Positions 27,101 to 37,945 of a DNA stretch of 64,000 nucleotides are shown here, one piece after another. The position numbers were made by a program, and so were the translations under genes. This stretch comes from Prunella strophiata (taxonomy: Eukaryota > Chordata > Aves > Passeriformes > Prunellidae): contig JAZBQD010000014.1 of the NCBI GenBank assembly GCA_036583965.1, positions 26,269,490-26,333,489 on the forward strand. Reading direction: 5' to 3'. Under the pieces are notes generated by a model, which did not search any database, had not been told where the DNA came from, and was given only the letters and a program-made list of their open reading frames with translations. The first letter of the stretch is position 1; every line of letters starts with the position of its first letter.

Positions 27101-30100
27101 CAACTACAAAAAGGAAAATACACCCATCTGTTCATGCTCATACCTATAGACACAGCTAGGTACATGCACTCTGGAGGTTACCATCCACAGGAAGGATACA
27201 CTGCAAGGGCCCTAGCTGACAAGTAGATGGCTACACAGCCAGTCAGCCAGAGTGGTTTTAAACCTGGCTGGGAAAGAACAACCTGTGTGACTGTTACCAG
27301 TTCAGTAAGCAACAGGTCTTTTCTTATCACTACTTCAAAAGTTTCAGCTCTATATTTACAGATGAAATCCAATATCTTTCTGATATTCAATTTGATATTT
27401 AAAATGCCTTTGCTTTAAATGTGTTTCCTAAAGTATAATCCAAGTATGAAGTCAGATTTTCTTGTTTACATCATCTACTCCCATTTCTAAGTCTGCTTTT
27501 TAAAGATCCAATTATGAAAGGTAAATCTAGAATAGAAAGTTAACACTGTCATAATCCAAAAGCTACTCTTAGAGGCCAATTAATCTCTTTTTTAATGTAT
27601 GAATATGCATGTGCACATGTGTGTGTGTATTTGCCAGCTGTAACAGAAGTGTTTTAATTTGCTAGATTCCAAAAGAGAAAAATTCAAATAAATCCCTATC
27701 AAAGATCAAGACATTTGTTTTGGCTTGATGTCAAAGGGCACCCTATGATGACTAGTCTTCCTTTCTGCTATCTTAGGAACCTCTTGATTTATTTCCTTCC
27801 TAATTATCCACACTTTTCAGGAGGTGCTGCTATATGTACCTGATGGGAAAAGGACAATCGTCAATTTATCCTTCTTCTGTTTCATTCATGAAAAATGGCT
27901 TAAAAGTCTGATGGAAAACATCAGTGGAAAGCATGTTTCATCTAGGAGGCTGCAAGTTGCTCATTTCAACTGCCAAAAAGGCTCACAGAAGATATTTATG
28001 CCACAAAGCAAGCTTGTGTCAAGATTTACAGACTTCAAAACACTTCTTTGCAATGAGTGAAAGCCACAGCACTAGGAAATCATGTCTGCTTATCTCAGGG
28101 AAGCTAAACAGGTTCTAGTTACCTGTCCACTTACAGGAACTAACATGCTTAAGCAATACAATTCATACAAGGAATTTTAAAAAAAATTAAAATATTCTTG
28201 AAACTCAGTTCTACTCATCTGCATTTCCTGGCACTGAAAAAAGATACACTCACTAATTAATCAAAATGAGACATGTAAATGATGGAGTTTTCTCAACTGC
28301 TTTAAAAGATGACTTATCCAGTAGAGATGCATAGGCAGTCCAGCCAGTATGTAAATAGCATTTAATGGAACAAAGACTTCAAAATACAGTAAATATTATG
28401 ACAATTTCATATGATTACTGAAAACAAAGATACTTCTCAGTTTTTTGCTAGTCTGTTGACAGGCAGATATTTTGCTTACTAAAAAAAAAAAAAAAAAAGC
28501 CAAACAATGAAAACCAGAATTTGGTTTGCCATAGAAAGTTTTGTATTAATTAATTTTTACTGACATGATAGTTGGTAGAAGAGCATTTCCTTATTTATTA
28601 TGTGATGAAAGTACAATCCTCTTAACCAGCAGTCAAAAAAATTTTATTCCATCATATCAGTCTAGAAGATGCAAGACAGCACCAGCTGTGCACTGGGGCA
28701 GTCATACACACAGTTGGTAATATTTACTTTTATAACTATCTTACTAAATGGGAAAATACAAATGGCTTAAAGTAATGTTGTATCCTGAAGTAAATGTTAA
28801 TTACCAACAGGCTGTTGCCACTTTAGACACAATGCCCTGATGCTGTTACCAAATTTAACCATCCTGAATGTATTATTCTGAGGGATTTTTGCAAGAAGAA
28901 TGAGCTGCAATACCAAATAAAGGATCTTATTGTGAGTTGACTCCATGGCCCTGTGGTCTTCCCACACACAGAAAGTGAAACCACACTTTTCTCCTGTTTC
29001 TCAGTGGTTCTTTTTACTGAAGAAAAACTCGGTATTTTGTTGAACAGCTCTCAGTCCCCACTTCATCCCACACAGTAACTTCCAGAAGTCTGGAAAAGCA
29101 TCATGCAAATTATATTAGTCATTGAACTGATTTTTCAAGGCTTTCACTTGGACACTGCCTTAAAATAAACAAAAGCTTGCACGACACATGCAGAGTCAAG
29201 AGAAAAAGTTCAAAAGTCTATAACAAGGCATCTCCCTGACCAGGTAGTGATTCACACAGAGATCAAAGCAAATCTTACAAAAAGAGAGAGTTACCTAAGC
29301 CTTCAGATTCAAAGAGGTATGTCTCATCAACTCCAATGGCTCTACACCAGTTAAGAAAGTTGGCTGTATTATCTCTGGCAAAAAAAGATCCTGATGGAGC
29401 ATCCTTCTTACATGGAACTTTTCTCATAGGAAAATTCTGGCAAGGGAAGAAAACAAAAAGTACATTGTACACATCAACATTGCCAACAGATTTCAAAGCA
29501 TATTTGCAAAGGAAAATACACCCTAAATTCAGAGTACAGAAACAGCTGTAACTATTTTGTGTTCATCTCACTATGTATTCCATGAAAAAAACTACACTAA
29601 CATAGATGGCATTCTACCTTATCATTGTGAACAGTCACTGAGTGCAACAGTCCTTAGTTCTGCAGCCTTTGTACTCCAAAGGAGAGACTTGAGATTTCAC
29701 ATTTCAACGAAGCACTGCTTCTCAATGGAAACACTGAAGCCCCTCTCCAGGTTTGGATACTTTTATGCCTGACCTGTACATGTGAGTTCAGCCACCACTT
29801 TCTGGCATAAAACATACCACCAAGTGCCAATGGATATCTTATTAACAACCCACACTGGTGTCAGAGGAACAAACTCCAGACTTGGACTAGATCTTCCTCT
29901 GGCAAGACTTCTACTGAAATGAAACTGAAAACCTAGTAAGACCTTAGGATGCGATTAACAAAGCAAGCAATTTATTGGATGAGTTTATCCATCTATAAAA
30001 CCACTTTGTTGTTAATCAGTCTCTGGATACACAGCATACAAAAGACTTCTTTGGGAAGCCTCACTCACCTACTTTTTCTGTAACTACTACTTAAAATTTA

Positions 30101-31818
30101 AGACTTTATATATGTATTTAAAAAAACATTATACAACTCACCCTTAAGTTGTTTGTGCTACAACATTTTTTAACTGTGTTTTGAAGAACACCAATCAATT
30201 GGCAAAGCAGTACCCCATTATCAAGTTCTTCTAGAAGTTGTTCTGCTTTGACTTCCATTCCTTTAAGAAAAAGAAGGTCAATATTCAATTACTTCACAGA
30301 AGGTAAAGAAGTTTCATATGAACTTAGAGGCAACTCAAACAGAATTCCAGTGTTAAAGACTGAAAAACAGAAGAAATATATAAGTAGAATAAAATCAAAA
30401 ATTCATTTAATTCTGTTTTAATTAGACTAACAAGATTCAGAAACATAAATCAGAATTACTAATTGTGCAACCCTTAAGAGGTGGCAGCTTATAAAATGGA
30501 CATCAAAGCATGCATTTTAATGCAATTCTCCCAGCCATTCAAACTCAAATACACCAGATCCTAATAATACTATAGCTATTACACCTCAGTGCTGACTAGA
30601 ATATTGGAAGTGCTTTGAAATTCATTAGAGAGTGATTTATTTTTAAGCTCACCCAGCAAGCCAGACAGCCAGATGGAGAGGTCTTCCTGCATGGGCACCA
30701 GAGTGGCTTCGTGCCGCACAGATATCCATTGGTCATACAGGCACACGTCTGCCAGGCCCGGCCCGTGCCTCGGAGTCAGAGGGCTTCGGGGACTCAAGGG
30801 AAGCTCATCTCCAAACCACACCTGCAGAGATTTCAGCAAGCTGAAGACAGGAAGCTCTAATATTTGCTGTCAGATGACAAAAACTTGTGGTTCTGAATTA
30901 GAGTGAAGAGCTATTATTCAAAGAGTAAGTGCTCACTTCCCTTTCAACAGATACAGCAAACCAACAGAGCAATCAAATAGTTCTGCTCTTGTTAATAACT
31001 GCTGCATCAATATACCACTGCATTGCTTCTCTTGACTCCCCTTGGATTTAAAATTACATACTTGCCTGAATACAGAATAAAGACAACATGCATTAAATGC
31101 TTCAGGTTTAACTCAGCACATTTTAAGTCGTGAAATCTGCAAATTATCATACAATTTACTACTGACTGCTGATTTCTTAATCAAACATTTCAGAGGCATT
31201 TTGTGCTTAAATAATTAAAAATTATATATATAATTATTATATATAGCATTAAAAGAGGAAATGTTCCCATGCAAGGACATAACACACTTCTTGAACACAA
31301 ATACTCAGCATTTATCTTCAGAACTGTATATCTTTTAAATGAGAGGTAACTTACACTTCAAGAAAAGGACCACACTGAAATTTTTTGAAGAAAAATTTCC
31401 AAAGACAGAATCTTTCTGGTATTCTTAACTATTTTCCTTCAGTTCAGTGTGTATGTAAAATACATTTATTTATTTATACTTAAGTGATTAACTAGAATAT
31501 AAGGTTATTAAAAAAGCACTTTTTAATCATGATGGAAATTTTTCAATAATCTCAGGCTTTGACTTGAAAACTTTCTTAGCTAACAGCACTAAGAAGTGAA
31601 TGGGTCACCAATCTGATAATAACGGTGGGTTATCCTTTTCACATTGCTCCTTGTAAAAGGGGAAAACTACTCCTTTTTTTTTGTAATCAGAGGTAACTGG
31701 GGAATCTAGTATTTCATCTGCTTCAGGGTAGCCTTTTGTATTAAAAAGAAAAAAGTATTATACATGTATACAGGATTTAAACATGTCAAAAGGCATTTAC
31801 CTGAACTGCATTCTGCAT
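22808..31818 (-). CDS. GAS2L3: Growth arrest-specific 2-like 3 (CH + GAR cytoskeletal linker), with three apparent frame breaks
   Basis: This is the coding span from ATG (31818) to stop (22808). Exons in transcript order are 31818-31801, 30821-30653, 30260-30142, 29436-29295, 26737-26673, 25995-25857, 25014-24907 and 24186-22808. Allowing for three single-base extras the product is about 711 residues, close to the 694 of human. GAS2L3 links actin and microtubules and acts at the midzone and midbody in cytokinesis. The N-terminal half holds a calponin-homology domain (about residues 40-170). A GAS2-related (GAR) domain spans about 210-285, followed by a long basic Ser/Pro/Lys-rich tail ending in TKKPRK. 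It lies directly downstream of NR1H4 as in human. The breaks are at 26672-26674, 23614-23618 and 23284-23287, and each is one extra G/C base. Confidence 0.93.
24907..25014 (-). CDS. GAS2L3: GAS2L3 exon: GAR domain, first half
   Basis: The exon is 108 bp, exactly 36 codons, between acceptor AATAACTAG and donor CGA|GTAAGTA. It encodes [20 protein letters not shown], then [16 protein letters not shown]. This is the start of the GAS2-related microtubule-binding domain, with the conserved CSCSHRF and [13 protein letters not shown] motifs. Confidence 0.96.
25857..25995 (-). CDS. GAS2L3: GAS2L3 exon: linker between CH and GAR domains
   Basis: The exon is 139 bp, between acceptor GGTATTTGAG and donor GGCA|GTAAGTG. 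Read from its second base it encodes [20 protein letters not shown], then a Ser/Pro-rich stretch and [12 protein letters not shown], aligning to human throughout. The charged helical segment [11 protein letters not shown] is typical of the family. Confidence 0.95.
26673..26737 (-). CDS. GAS2L3: GAS2L3 exon: end of CH domain, donor one base out of phase
   Basis: The exon opens after CTTCCCTTTTAG and encodes [20 protein letters not shown], then SR, matching human. The only GT donor is TCCAGG|GTATGT, which leaves the exon at 65 bp. The next exon begins G TAT GGA (YGVEPP), so 64 bp is needed to read SRYGV. As written, the splice shifts frame and meets TGA within four codons. One G fewer in the GGG at 26672-26674 restores both the phase and a perfect CAG|GTATGT donor. 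Confidence 0.9.
26738..29294 (-). other. GAS2L3: GAS2L3 intron, 2.6 kb
   Basis: The intron separates the two C-terminal CH-domain exons. It holds a short GT-rich run near 27,615 and the A18 tract. No other exon or repeat is recognised. Confidence 0.7.
28481..28498. repeat. A18 homopolymer
   Basis: A pure run of 18 A lies in the 2.5-kb GAS2L3 intron between 26,738 and 29,294. No adjacent retroposon body is recognised. Confidence 0.9.
29295..29436 (-). CDS. GAS2L3: GAS2L3 exon: CH domain, C-terminal half
   Basis: The exon is 142 bp, between acceptor CCCTTGCCAG and donor TTAG|GTAACTC. It encodes [20 protein letters not shown], then [20 protein letters not shown] and LFESEGL. This is nearly identical to human GAS2L3 and includes the conserved NFLxWCR motif of GAS2-family CH domains. 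Confidence 0.96.
30142..30260 (-). CDS. GAS2L3: GAS2L3 exon: CH domain, middle
   Basis: The exon is 119 bp, between acceptor TTTTCTTAAAG and donor AAGG|GTGAGT. It encodes [20 protein letters not shown], then [19 protein letters not shown]. The [13 protein letters not shown] core is the actin-binding CH signature. Human has Asp where this sequence has Gly in LIGVLQ, and the tail differs (human ends EESG). Phases agree with both neighbours. Confidence 0.93.
30653..30821 (-). CDS. GAS2L3: GAS2L3 exon: N-terminal leader into CH domain
   Basis: The exon is 169 bp, between acceptor AAATCTCTGCAG and donor CTGG|GTGAGC. It encodes [20 protein letters not shown], then the start of the calponin-homology domain ([29 protein letters not shown]). 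The sequence is close to human. [10 protein letters not shown] is a run of Ser/Thr-Pro sites, possible targets of mitotic kinases (inference). Confidence 0.95.
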
Positions 31819-31847
31819 GGTCACCTGCTTTACATTAGTTTCTCCTC
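31801..31847 (-). CDS. GAS2L3: GAS2L3 exon with start codon (MQNAVQ)
   Basis: The exon is 47 bp between acceptor TTTTTCCCCAG and donor CAG|GTAAATG. The last 18 bases (31818-31801) encode MQNAVQ, matching human MQPAIQ, and the reading continues into VWFG of the next exon in phase 0. The start ATG has A at -3 (GACCATGC). The first 29 bases are 5' UTR and contain the six-base ATGTAA. The in-frame ATG 18 bases above the next exon's acceptor is intronic and is not the start. Confidence 0.85.
31830..31835 (-). promoter_or_regulatory. GAS2L3: Start-stop upstream ORF (ATGTAA) in GAS2L3 5' UTR
   Basis: Directly upstream of the main start, the UTR contains ATG followed at once by TAA, eleven bases before the GAS2L3 ATG. 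Such minimal uORFs can stall initiating ribosomes and reduce translation. The context is weak (C at -3). A regulatory effect is inferred. Confidence 0.5.
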
Positions 31848-34800
31848 CTGGGGAAAAATAAGATTTTTATTACAGTCTCTCATGCTTTCATGAAAATCCT
31901 GAGAAAAACCCATCAGGGCTGTTTTGGAAAAATAAGAGTAAGTCTAATAGGAAGGGAAGGGGAAAGAGGGAAAGATCTCAGTAGCTAAGGTTTTGATCCA
32001 GTATTCAGTCAGCTTCAGTTCTCTGCCCTTAGATAAAAGTGCAGTTATTACAGCAAAAGTAGCAACTAACTTTGTATGCATAAGCAATGCTCCAAAGTTG
32101 GCAAGATTTTTAGGAGCTGTATGACATTGATTTTGTCAAAGAGTAATGCACATATTTCAAACCATTATTGGATTTAACATTGTTGGCCCTGATTTTTCCT
32201 TCCAAGTTATCACAAGTGTATCTTGTACATATGTGCAGACATACATATGCATCCTGAGTTTACATTAAACACTTGCAATATCATGAAAACCTTAAAACAA
32301 ATAAATAATTTTGACAAATAAGATTTTCTCTTACAGAATCATAGAATGGTGTGGGTTGGAAGGGATCTTAAAGATCATCCAGTTCTAGCATAGACACATG
32401 AGAGAAATCAATGTTTTTATAAATCTCTGTTGGGATTGTGAATTTGCAGGCAGAATGCACGCACTAAGTTTTCAACAGAATGCTGCAAACTATAGCAGCA
32501 ATACAGTTAGTTACCAGTACAAATCCCTGGCAAAATGAACATTAAAGAAACTTTGGAGACAATGAAGTCAATGCTTTCTCTCCTGAAGCCAACACTATTT
32601 TCCAGCAATGCTTTCAACCATGGGAAAATCCAGCGCAAGTTCTCCACTGGGCTAAGGATTACTAAGTCTTTCCCTGGAGGCTCTGGGTCTAAAGATGTGC
32701 AGCATTGCCAGGTTAGCTGCATGCATGTGTGCAGAGGGTATTTCTCCATAATAATTTTCCAGTGGTATTTTATAATGTCAAAAAGTTCCTATCTGTGTCT
32801 TGAAACCTGTTAAAAACAACTTACTTGCTCTGTTACTTAATAGCTCCAAAAAAATTTCATCTTACTGATTAAACTGAAAACCAGATTGCAGACATTATCA
32901 GACATTTTAAACTCATGTGCTTTCATTTAAAATTAAGTAATTTTCCTCTCCTGTCCTAGATATTTAGGTTTTGTATGTAGATGGCATCTTCTCTCCTGCA
33001 CAACCTGGCCCTCCTATGACAAAAAACTGAATAGTCCACCATAGAAAACACAACTCTTATAAAAATTCTTACCCTTTCATCCTACACAGAAAGCAGAATG
33101 GTGTCATTTTCTCCCCCTTGTTCCTTCCCACTGCCTTAAACCTCACAGACTATGTGGGACCACATGTATCAGGCATTTCAAACAACTCACCTCTACGACT
33201 GGCAAATAAGCAACCAGTTTGGTTTCAGGTGAAGACACTTCCTTGTAGCAGGACTGCTAGCTTTTCTCAGACCTTATCAGAGACACTCCAGTGATATCTT
33301 TCCCCTTCCTTTTATTTCTAGGGAAGGAAAAAAAAAAAAGAGAGACATCCTCTCCTTTCCTTCTATGAATGAACAAGGGAAGGGAAGGGTATATACCAAG
33401 CATTACTAATGAGCATGTTATGCTTCCCACAGCTTTGTCCGGGGGAATACGTTTTCCTTTGGCATAAGAAAGCTATTGTCCTAAGAGAAGCTCAATAAGA
33501 GGCTTCATTGATTAAAAAAAATAAATAAAACAACAGCAGAACAGCCAGTAGAGAAGTTGGTCTCATTAAAATAAGGAGTTCCATATAGGCTAACAAGAGC
33601 TCTAGCATATTAACTGCCAAGGGAAAACAAAAGACAGCCTAATTCACAGGGAGCACTCAAAACATGAACAAAGCAAAATATTCACACTGCAGCTATCACA
33701 GGAATGCTCAGCATCTGCAGTTTTGTGGCATGCCTAACAAAAACTAGTCTTGCCAAAAAAAAGAAAAAAGAGGCGATTGAGGAAAATTGTGGCACTTAAA
33801 CTTCAAGGGCCTGCTTTTCTAAAACAAGTTATTTTGTAAGCCCATATGTCAGAGCTCCCTAGAAAGTCAAAAGGCTTCACTTATTATCAGAGCATCTGAA
33901 AAACACTTAACAAAAACCCCCTCTGATGATCCACACTACAGTGCATGAATTTTGAGTTGAAAAGTAATAGAGTAACCATTGCCCATTTTCAGATGCCAAA
34001 CTGTTCAGCTCAGAGATTGCAGGGAATACAGATTAATGTAGCTTATCACTTACTGCAAGAGGCACAGGATGAGAAGACCCAGATCTGCCACCTTCAAGTA
34101 GTCAGCCTGTAAATGTGCAGAAGGTGCTGTGGTGAGGTGAATACTGCAGTAACAGGTAGAGTCATAAGCAAATCTGACTTCTTCTAAAACCAGTTGGGTT
34201 TCCCTGCATCAAAAAGCTGTACTTAATGAATGAAGTAAGTATCTGATACTGAATTTTGGCAGCTCCAGATAGGACTGCATCAGTTTCTACACATGCCAGT
34301 TTTATCAACTCTCATTCAACAGGCATTTGGTGTTCAGACACTGAAGTTTGTGAAAGAAAGGACCTCACAATAAAAGTACACTGCGACACATCCCCCACAC
34401 AGCTTCAGGCCATGCCATTCTCATTTCCAGGCAAACCTTGATATCCTCAAGGTCCCTTGGGACAGAAGACTGAATAAGACCATCACAGGAGAAACAATTC
34501 TTTTAATAATTCTTTCCCTTCCTCCTACTGTTTCTGGTGTTGTTTCTTCCCCATTTTTCCCTCCCTGCCTTCACCTCTTAAAACAAGGAAAACACCAGAA
34601 ACTCCTCAGCTTTTCCCAACCAGGGGGCAACCAGTCCAGTTCCAAGCTCAGTAAGCATAGAAGTCCCCCACAACCAACCCCACTTTCAGAAAAGCCCTCA
34701 TTTTTGCTGCTACTTCTCTACCAATGGCTTTGTGGGATGGAAGGAGAGGAGTTATCACCTAGCCACACCTTACAGCTGGATAAATACAGAGACACTGATT

Positions 34801-36689
34801 TACTGGGAGACAGGTGGTCAGCCACAAATGATGTATCAGGAGAAGCAAGAATTGCCTACAGCTGGTTAAGTGCCAAACCTCCAGTGAAGGACTAGAGCTA
34901 TGGATCAACACCAGGTAAGAGAGAGGAGAAAAACATCCCTGTCTATTTACATGTGGAATAGGGACAGGCATTTCTCAGGAAAAGGGGTGCAGACACACCC
35001 TGGACATGACCCACACAGATTTGTGAGACCACAGTTTGCCTCTGCTCTCCACAGAGATGCACAGCACTTTGCCCCCAGACACTCTGAGAAACAGCAGAGT
35101 CAGCAAATACTAAAGCACTTTACACAAATACTTCAGGGTGTTAACACATGCTCTTAGATACCCCATGAGATAGCCTGCTTAGGATCAGTTGTATCAGGAT
35201 TTATAGATCACTCAGTGGGCCCCAACCAGCAAGACATGCTACACTAATTACAGCCCATTCTGGAGGACAAGATGAACATGAGTCCAAATCCCATTTTACT
35301 TGACTGAACAGTTTACATATAAACAAACAAACACAATCCACAACTCTGGAGATAGCTAAAACATTGATGAAGCAGCCATTGAGCTAGCTTAAGAGGAAAC
35401 TAAAGGGATTCACAGGCTCATTAAACTGCCTTCTTTTAACAGGCTCATTAAGAAAACACTTGGATAGAAACACTTCTACGTCTTCACCCTACATTTAAGA
35501 TATATAACATCATCTTCTATCAACACCCAAAGGCAGTCACAACAGTCTAACCCAGAGCAACTAGCTTAGTCCTGACAGTACCTACTGAAACCCATGTTTA
35601 TAAACACACTGAAATGAAGGAAGCTGTCATGTCAGTATCTGTTGAAACCTACTACAGGATAGTCAAGATTTTTTTTACAGACACATCTACTAACATGCAA
35701 AAGCAAAGGGGTAGGCACAAGAGACATCCACTGAACGGAGCGCTACTCCCTCCATCACTACAGCAATTTCTGAGTCTTTTTGTTGCACTACTGAGTCAAC
35801 AGGAGCTCTGCTTCCCTGGGGAGGCCTCAGAGGCACGAAAGAGAAAGAACCAGACTAGTCAGTCCGAGGTGATGGGCTTTAAGGCGGCAACCAACTCCTT
35901 ACATTAGGGCACGCTGACTGCTCTCCCCAGACTGCCTTTCCACGCCTCTCCATGAAGCGCACGCAAGCAGAGGCAGCGAGCACAATCTCCCCTACCAAAT
36001 GGCAACAAAGGCCCTGGGTACACCTGTCAGAGCAGAGAAACCCACTTGAAATCAGGGAGGAGCACTTTGTCTCAACAGCTGCCATCTCCGCAGGAGACAC
36101 GCAGACGGCTGCTTTCCCACAGGAGCATCCAGTTTGGGCAGAGGCAGGTTAACACCAGACACACTGCCCCAGCTGCTCCCTCACATACAAGTTCTTCTCT
36201 CCCTCCCATTTCTAACCCACACTTCTTCCAGCACAGCAACACGGTGGGGAGCATTTTTCGATGCCCATTTAGCAGGTTGCTGGCTGGCCACAGTCAGGAG
36301 TAGTTTATTATGACTTAAATATAAAATCGTGTCTTATTCAGAAAGATCCACCCGGTACAATTTCACATGCATAGGCCAGTTAGGCCTTATAGCTCCTAAA
36401 GGAATACATGTACTTTTTCCCATGTCTTGATCTGATACTATGCCAAAGGTGACACACAGCATCCCTGGAACACGGCCAGCTTTTGGGCAAAGAAAGGAGC
36501 CAGACGCTTTCCAGCTTATTAAGCAATATGACTGAGTGTTTTAGCCAAGAGCACCGGGGCAAATTTCCTACAGAAACAGCACTGCATCCTCAAACGCCTG
36601 CGTAGGGCACAGGAGAGACTGGTTTGAGGGCGGTTATGCTAAAACTCTCCCCTCTCCGTTTCCCCAGGGTAAGTTTCGAGGCACTTCCC
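31848..36689 (-). other. GAS2L3: GAS2L3 first intron
   Basis: About 5 kb lie between the CpG-island promoter and the start-codon exon. It contains the CR1 tail at 32,335 and purine-rich patches near 33,300-33,390. The open frames here (for example 34,900-35,157 and 35,614-35,907) resemble no known protein and lack splice support, though additional non-coding 5' exons cannot be excluded. Confidence 0.6.
32335..32388 (-). mobile_element. Short CR1 3' tail in GAS2L3 intron
   Basis: CAGAATCATAGAATGGTGTG followed by GGTTGGAAGGGATCTTAAAG and ATCATCCAGTTCTA is the reverse complement of the last ~50 bases of avian CR1. It is an extreme 5'-truncated insertion in the first long intron of GAS2L3, in sense orientation with the gene. 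Confidence 0.85.
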
Positions 36690-37138
36690 TTCCGACACCC
36701 GTGACAGAGACGCTGGATGAGCTGCTGCCGCTGGACGGGTGACGGGGCCGATGCCAGCGAGCGGCTCCGCCCAGCACCGGGCTCTGCCGGGGCTCCCCGA
36801 CCCGCGGGACGCTCAGCGCCTTCCCGGCTCGCCCCAGCAGACGGGCGGGACCCCCGAGCGCCGCCGCTCCGGAGCTGCGCCCCAGGCACCGCGGCGAGAG
36901 GGGCTCCGCCGCAGCGCCCCGCTCCCCGCCCGGCACCGGCCCGCTGCCCCTCAGCCGCCCCGCACCTCCCCCGCGGGCCGGGGCCGGGCCACCGCCACCC
37001 CCCGGTGCGGGCTGCCGTGCCGTCCCGTCACACCCACCGCTCTGCCGCGCTCTGCTCTGCTCCGCCGAGGCGCCCCGTGCCGGGCCGTGCCGTGCCGGGC
37101 TCTCACGGCGCAGCGGGCGCCGCCGCGCCGGCCGCTCC

Positions 37139-37177
37139 TTTCGAAAGCGCCAATCGGCGGCGGGGGCGGGGCGGGGC
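37139..37177 (-). promoter_or_regulatory. GAS2L3: GC boxes, inverted CCAAT and CHR/E2F-like core
   Basis: In the gene direction the order is GC boxes (GCCCCGCCCCGCCCCC), then GATTGGCGC, then TTTCGAAA. ATTGG is an NF-Y-type inverted CCAAT box. TTGGCGC resembles an E2F/CDE half-site. TTCGAA is a CHR variant. Human GAS2L3 is a known DREAM-complex target expressed in G2/M, so such a combination is expected. The spacing here, with E2F-like and CHR-like motifs abutting, is tighter than the four-base gap of classical CDE/CHR pairs. Functional use is inferred only. Confidence 0.45.
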
Positions 37178-37231
37178 CCTGCCCGCCGCACCTGGCCCGG
37201 GGCCGCCGCAGCGCCCCGCCACACGGGCCCG

Positions 37232-37514
37232 GGGCCGGGACACGGGCTTGGGCCGGACATCGCCTCCCTCGGCCGGGACATCGCCTCCGGGCTGGGACAC
37301 GGACCCCGGGCTGGGACATCTCCTCTGGGCTGGGACATCTCCTCTGGGCTGGGACACGGGCCCCGGGCTGGGACATCTCTTCTGGGCTGGGACATCGCCT
37401 CCGGGATGGGACACGGGCTTGGGCCGGGACATCGCCTCCGGGCTGGGACATCGCCTCCGGGCTGGGACATCGCCTCCGGGCCGGGACATCGCCTCCGGGC
37501 CGGGACACCGCCCG
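37232..37514. repeat. 19-bp GC-rich minisatellite, about 15 units
   Basis: Tandem units follow the pattern GGGCTGGGACATCGCCTCC with small substitutions. Two classes alternate: most units contain GGGACATC, and about four contain GGGACACGG instead. The array is nearly gap-free with one or two 18- or 20-base units at the left. Because the unit is not a multiple of three and lacks stops, it keeps several frames open on both strands, which produces false long ORFs. It sits just upstream of the putative GAS2L3 core promoter. Confidence 0.9.
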
Positions 37515-37939
37515 CTTGCAGCCCGGGCGCTGGGAGCCGAAGGGCCCCCGGCAGCCGGCGTTCTGCCCGCAGCGCTGTCCCCGCCGCCTGGGCTCGTGTC
37601 GCTGGGAGCGGACCCCGGCACGAAGAGTCCCCCGACCCTGAGTGCAGCCCCACGGGTGCTGCTGATGGTATTTTTGAGAGGTATTAAGCATCAGCAATCA
37701 AAGTCATAAAACAAAATAACCTGTGACACACTTTCACAAAGATAGTCTATAATTTTTACTTCGAAATAATAATGCAATTGAAGCTACATGTTATATCATT
37801 AAAAGAGGTTTTGTGTGTACGTGGTTTTTCTCCATTACATAATTTTTCATCTTGTGAAGAAATAACATCTTGCGCACCTTAACATGAACACATTTCAGAG
37901 TTGAACAGCAAATGACTGTGTCATTACCATTTCAGCTGG

Positions 37940-37945
37940 TTTATT
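37940..37945 (-). terminator. Candidate NR1H4 polyadenylation signal
   Basis: TTTATT on the plus strand reads AATAAA in the gene direction, about 410 bases past the NR1H4 stop. It is the first canonical hexamer I find below 38,352. If used, the NR1H4 3' UTR would end near 37,920, only some 400 bases from the GC-rich block that marks the next promoter. No transcript evidence is available. Confidence 0.5.

Larger units (their letters stand above)
36690..37650. promoter_or_regulatory. GAS2L3: CpG island, probable GAS2L3 promoter and non-coding first exon
   Basis: About 960 bases of very GC-rich, CpG-dense sequence stand out sharply from AT-rich surroundings on both sides. The island lies between the NR1H4 3' end and the first coding exon of GAS2L3, about 5 kb upstream of the GAS2L3 start codon. 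This fits a housekeeping-type promoter with a non-coding exon 1 and a long first intron. It contains GC boxes (37162-37177), an inverted CCAAT box (37150-37154), a palindromic TTTCGAAA (37139-37146) and a 19-bp minisatellite. The exact start site and exon 1 donor are not resolved. One possible donor in the gene direction is GAG|GTGCGG near 36,965. Confidence 0.75.

Noticed and set aside
36660..36675. Strong plus-strand donor CCCCAGG|GTAAGT at the edge of the CpG island
   Set aside because: A plus-strand transcript ending an exon here would have to start outside the island and read into it. No partner exon is seen, so it is treated as chance.
36634..37709. Long overlapping open frames (172-339 codons) on both strands across the CpG island
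   Set aside because: Five or more frames are open together because the GC-rich sequence and 19-bp repeat contain few stop codons. The products are Pro/Gly/Arg repeats with no domain, and the location is a promoter.
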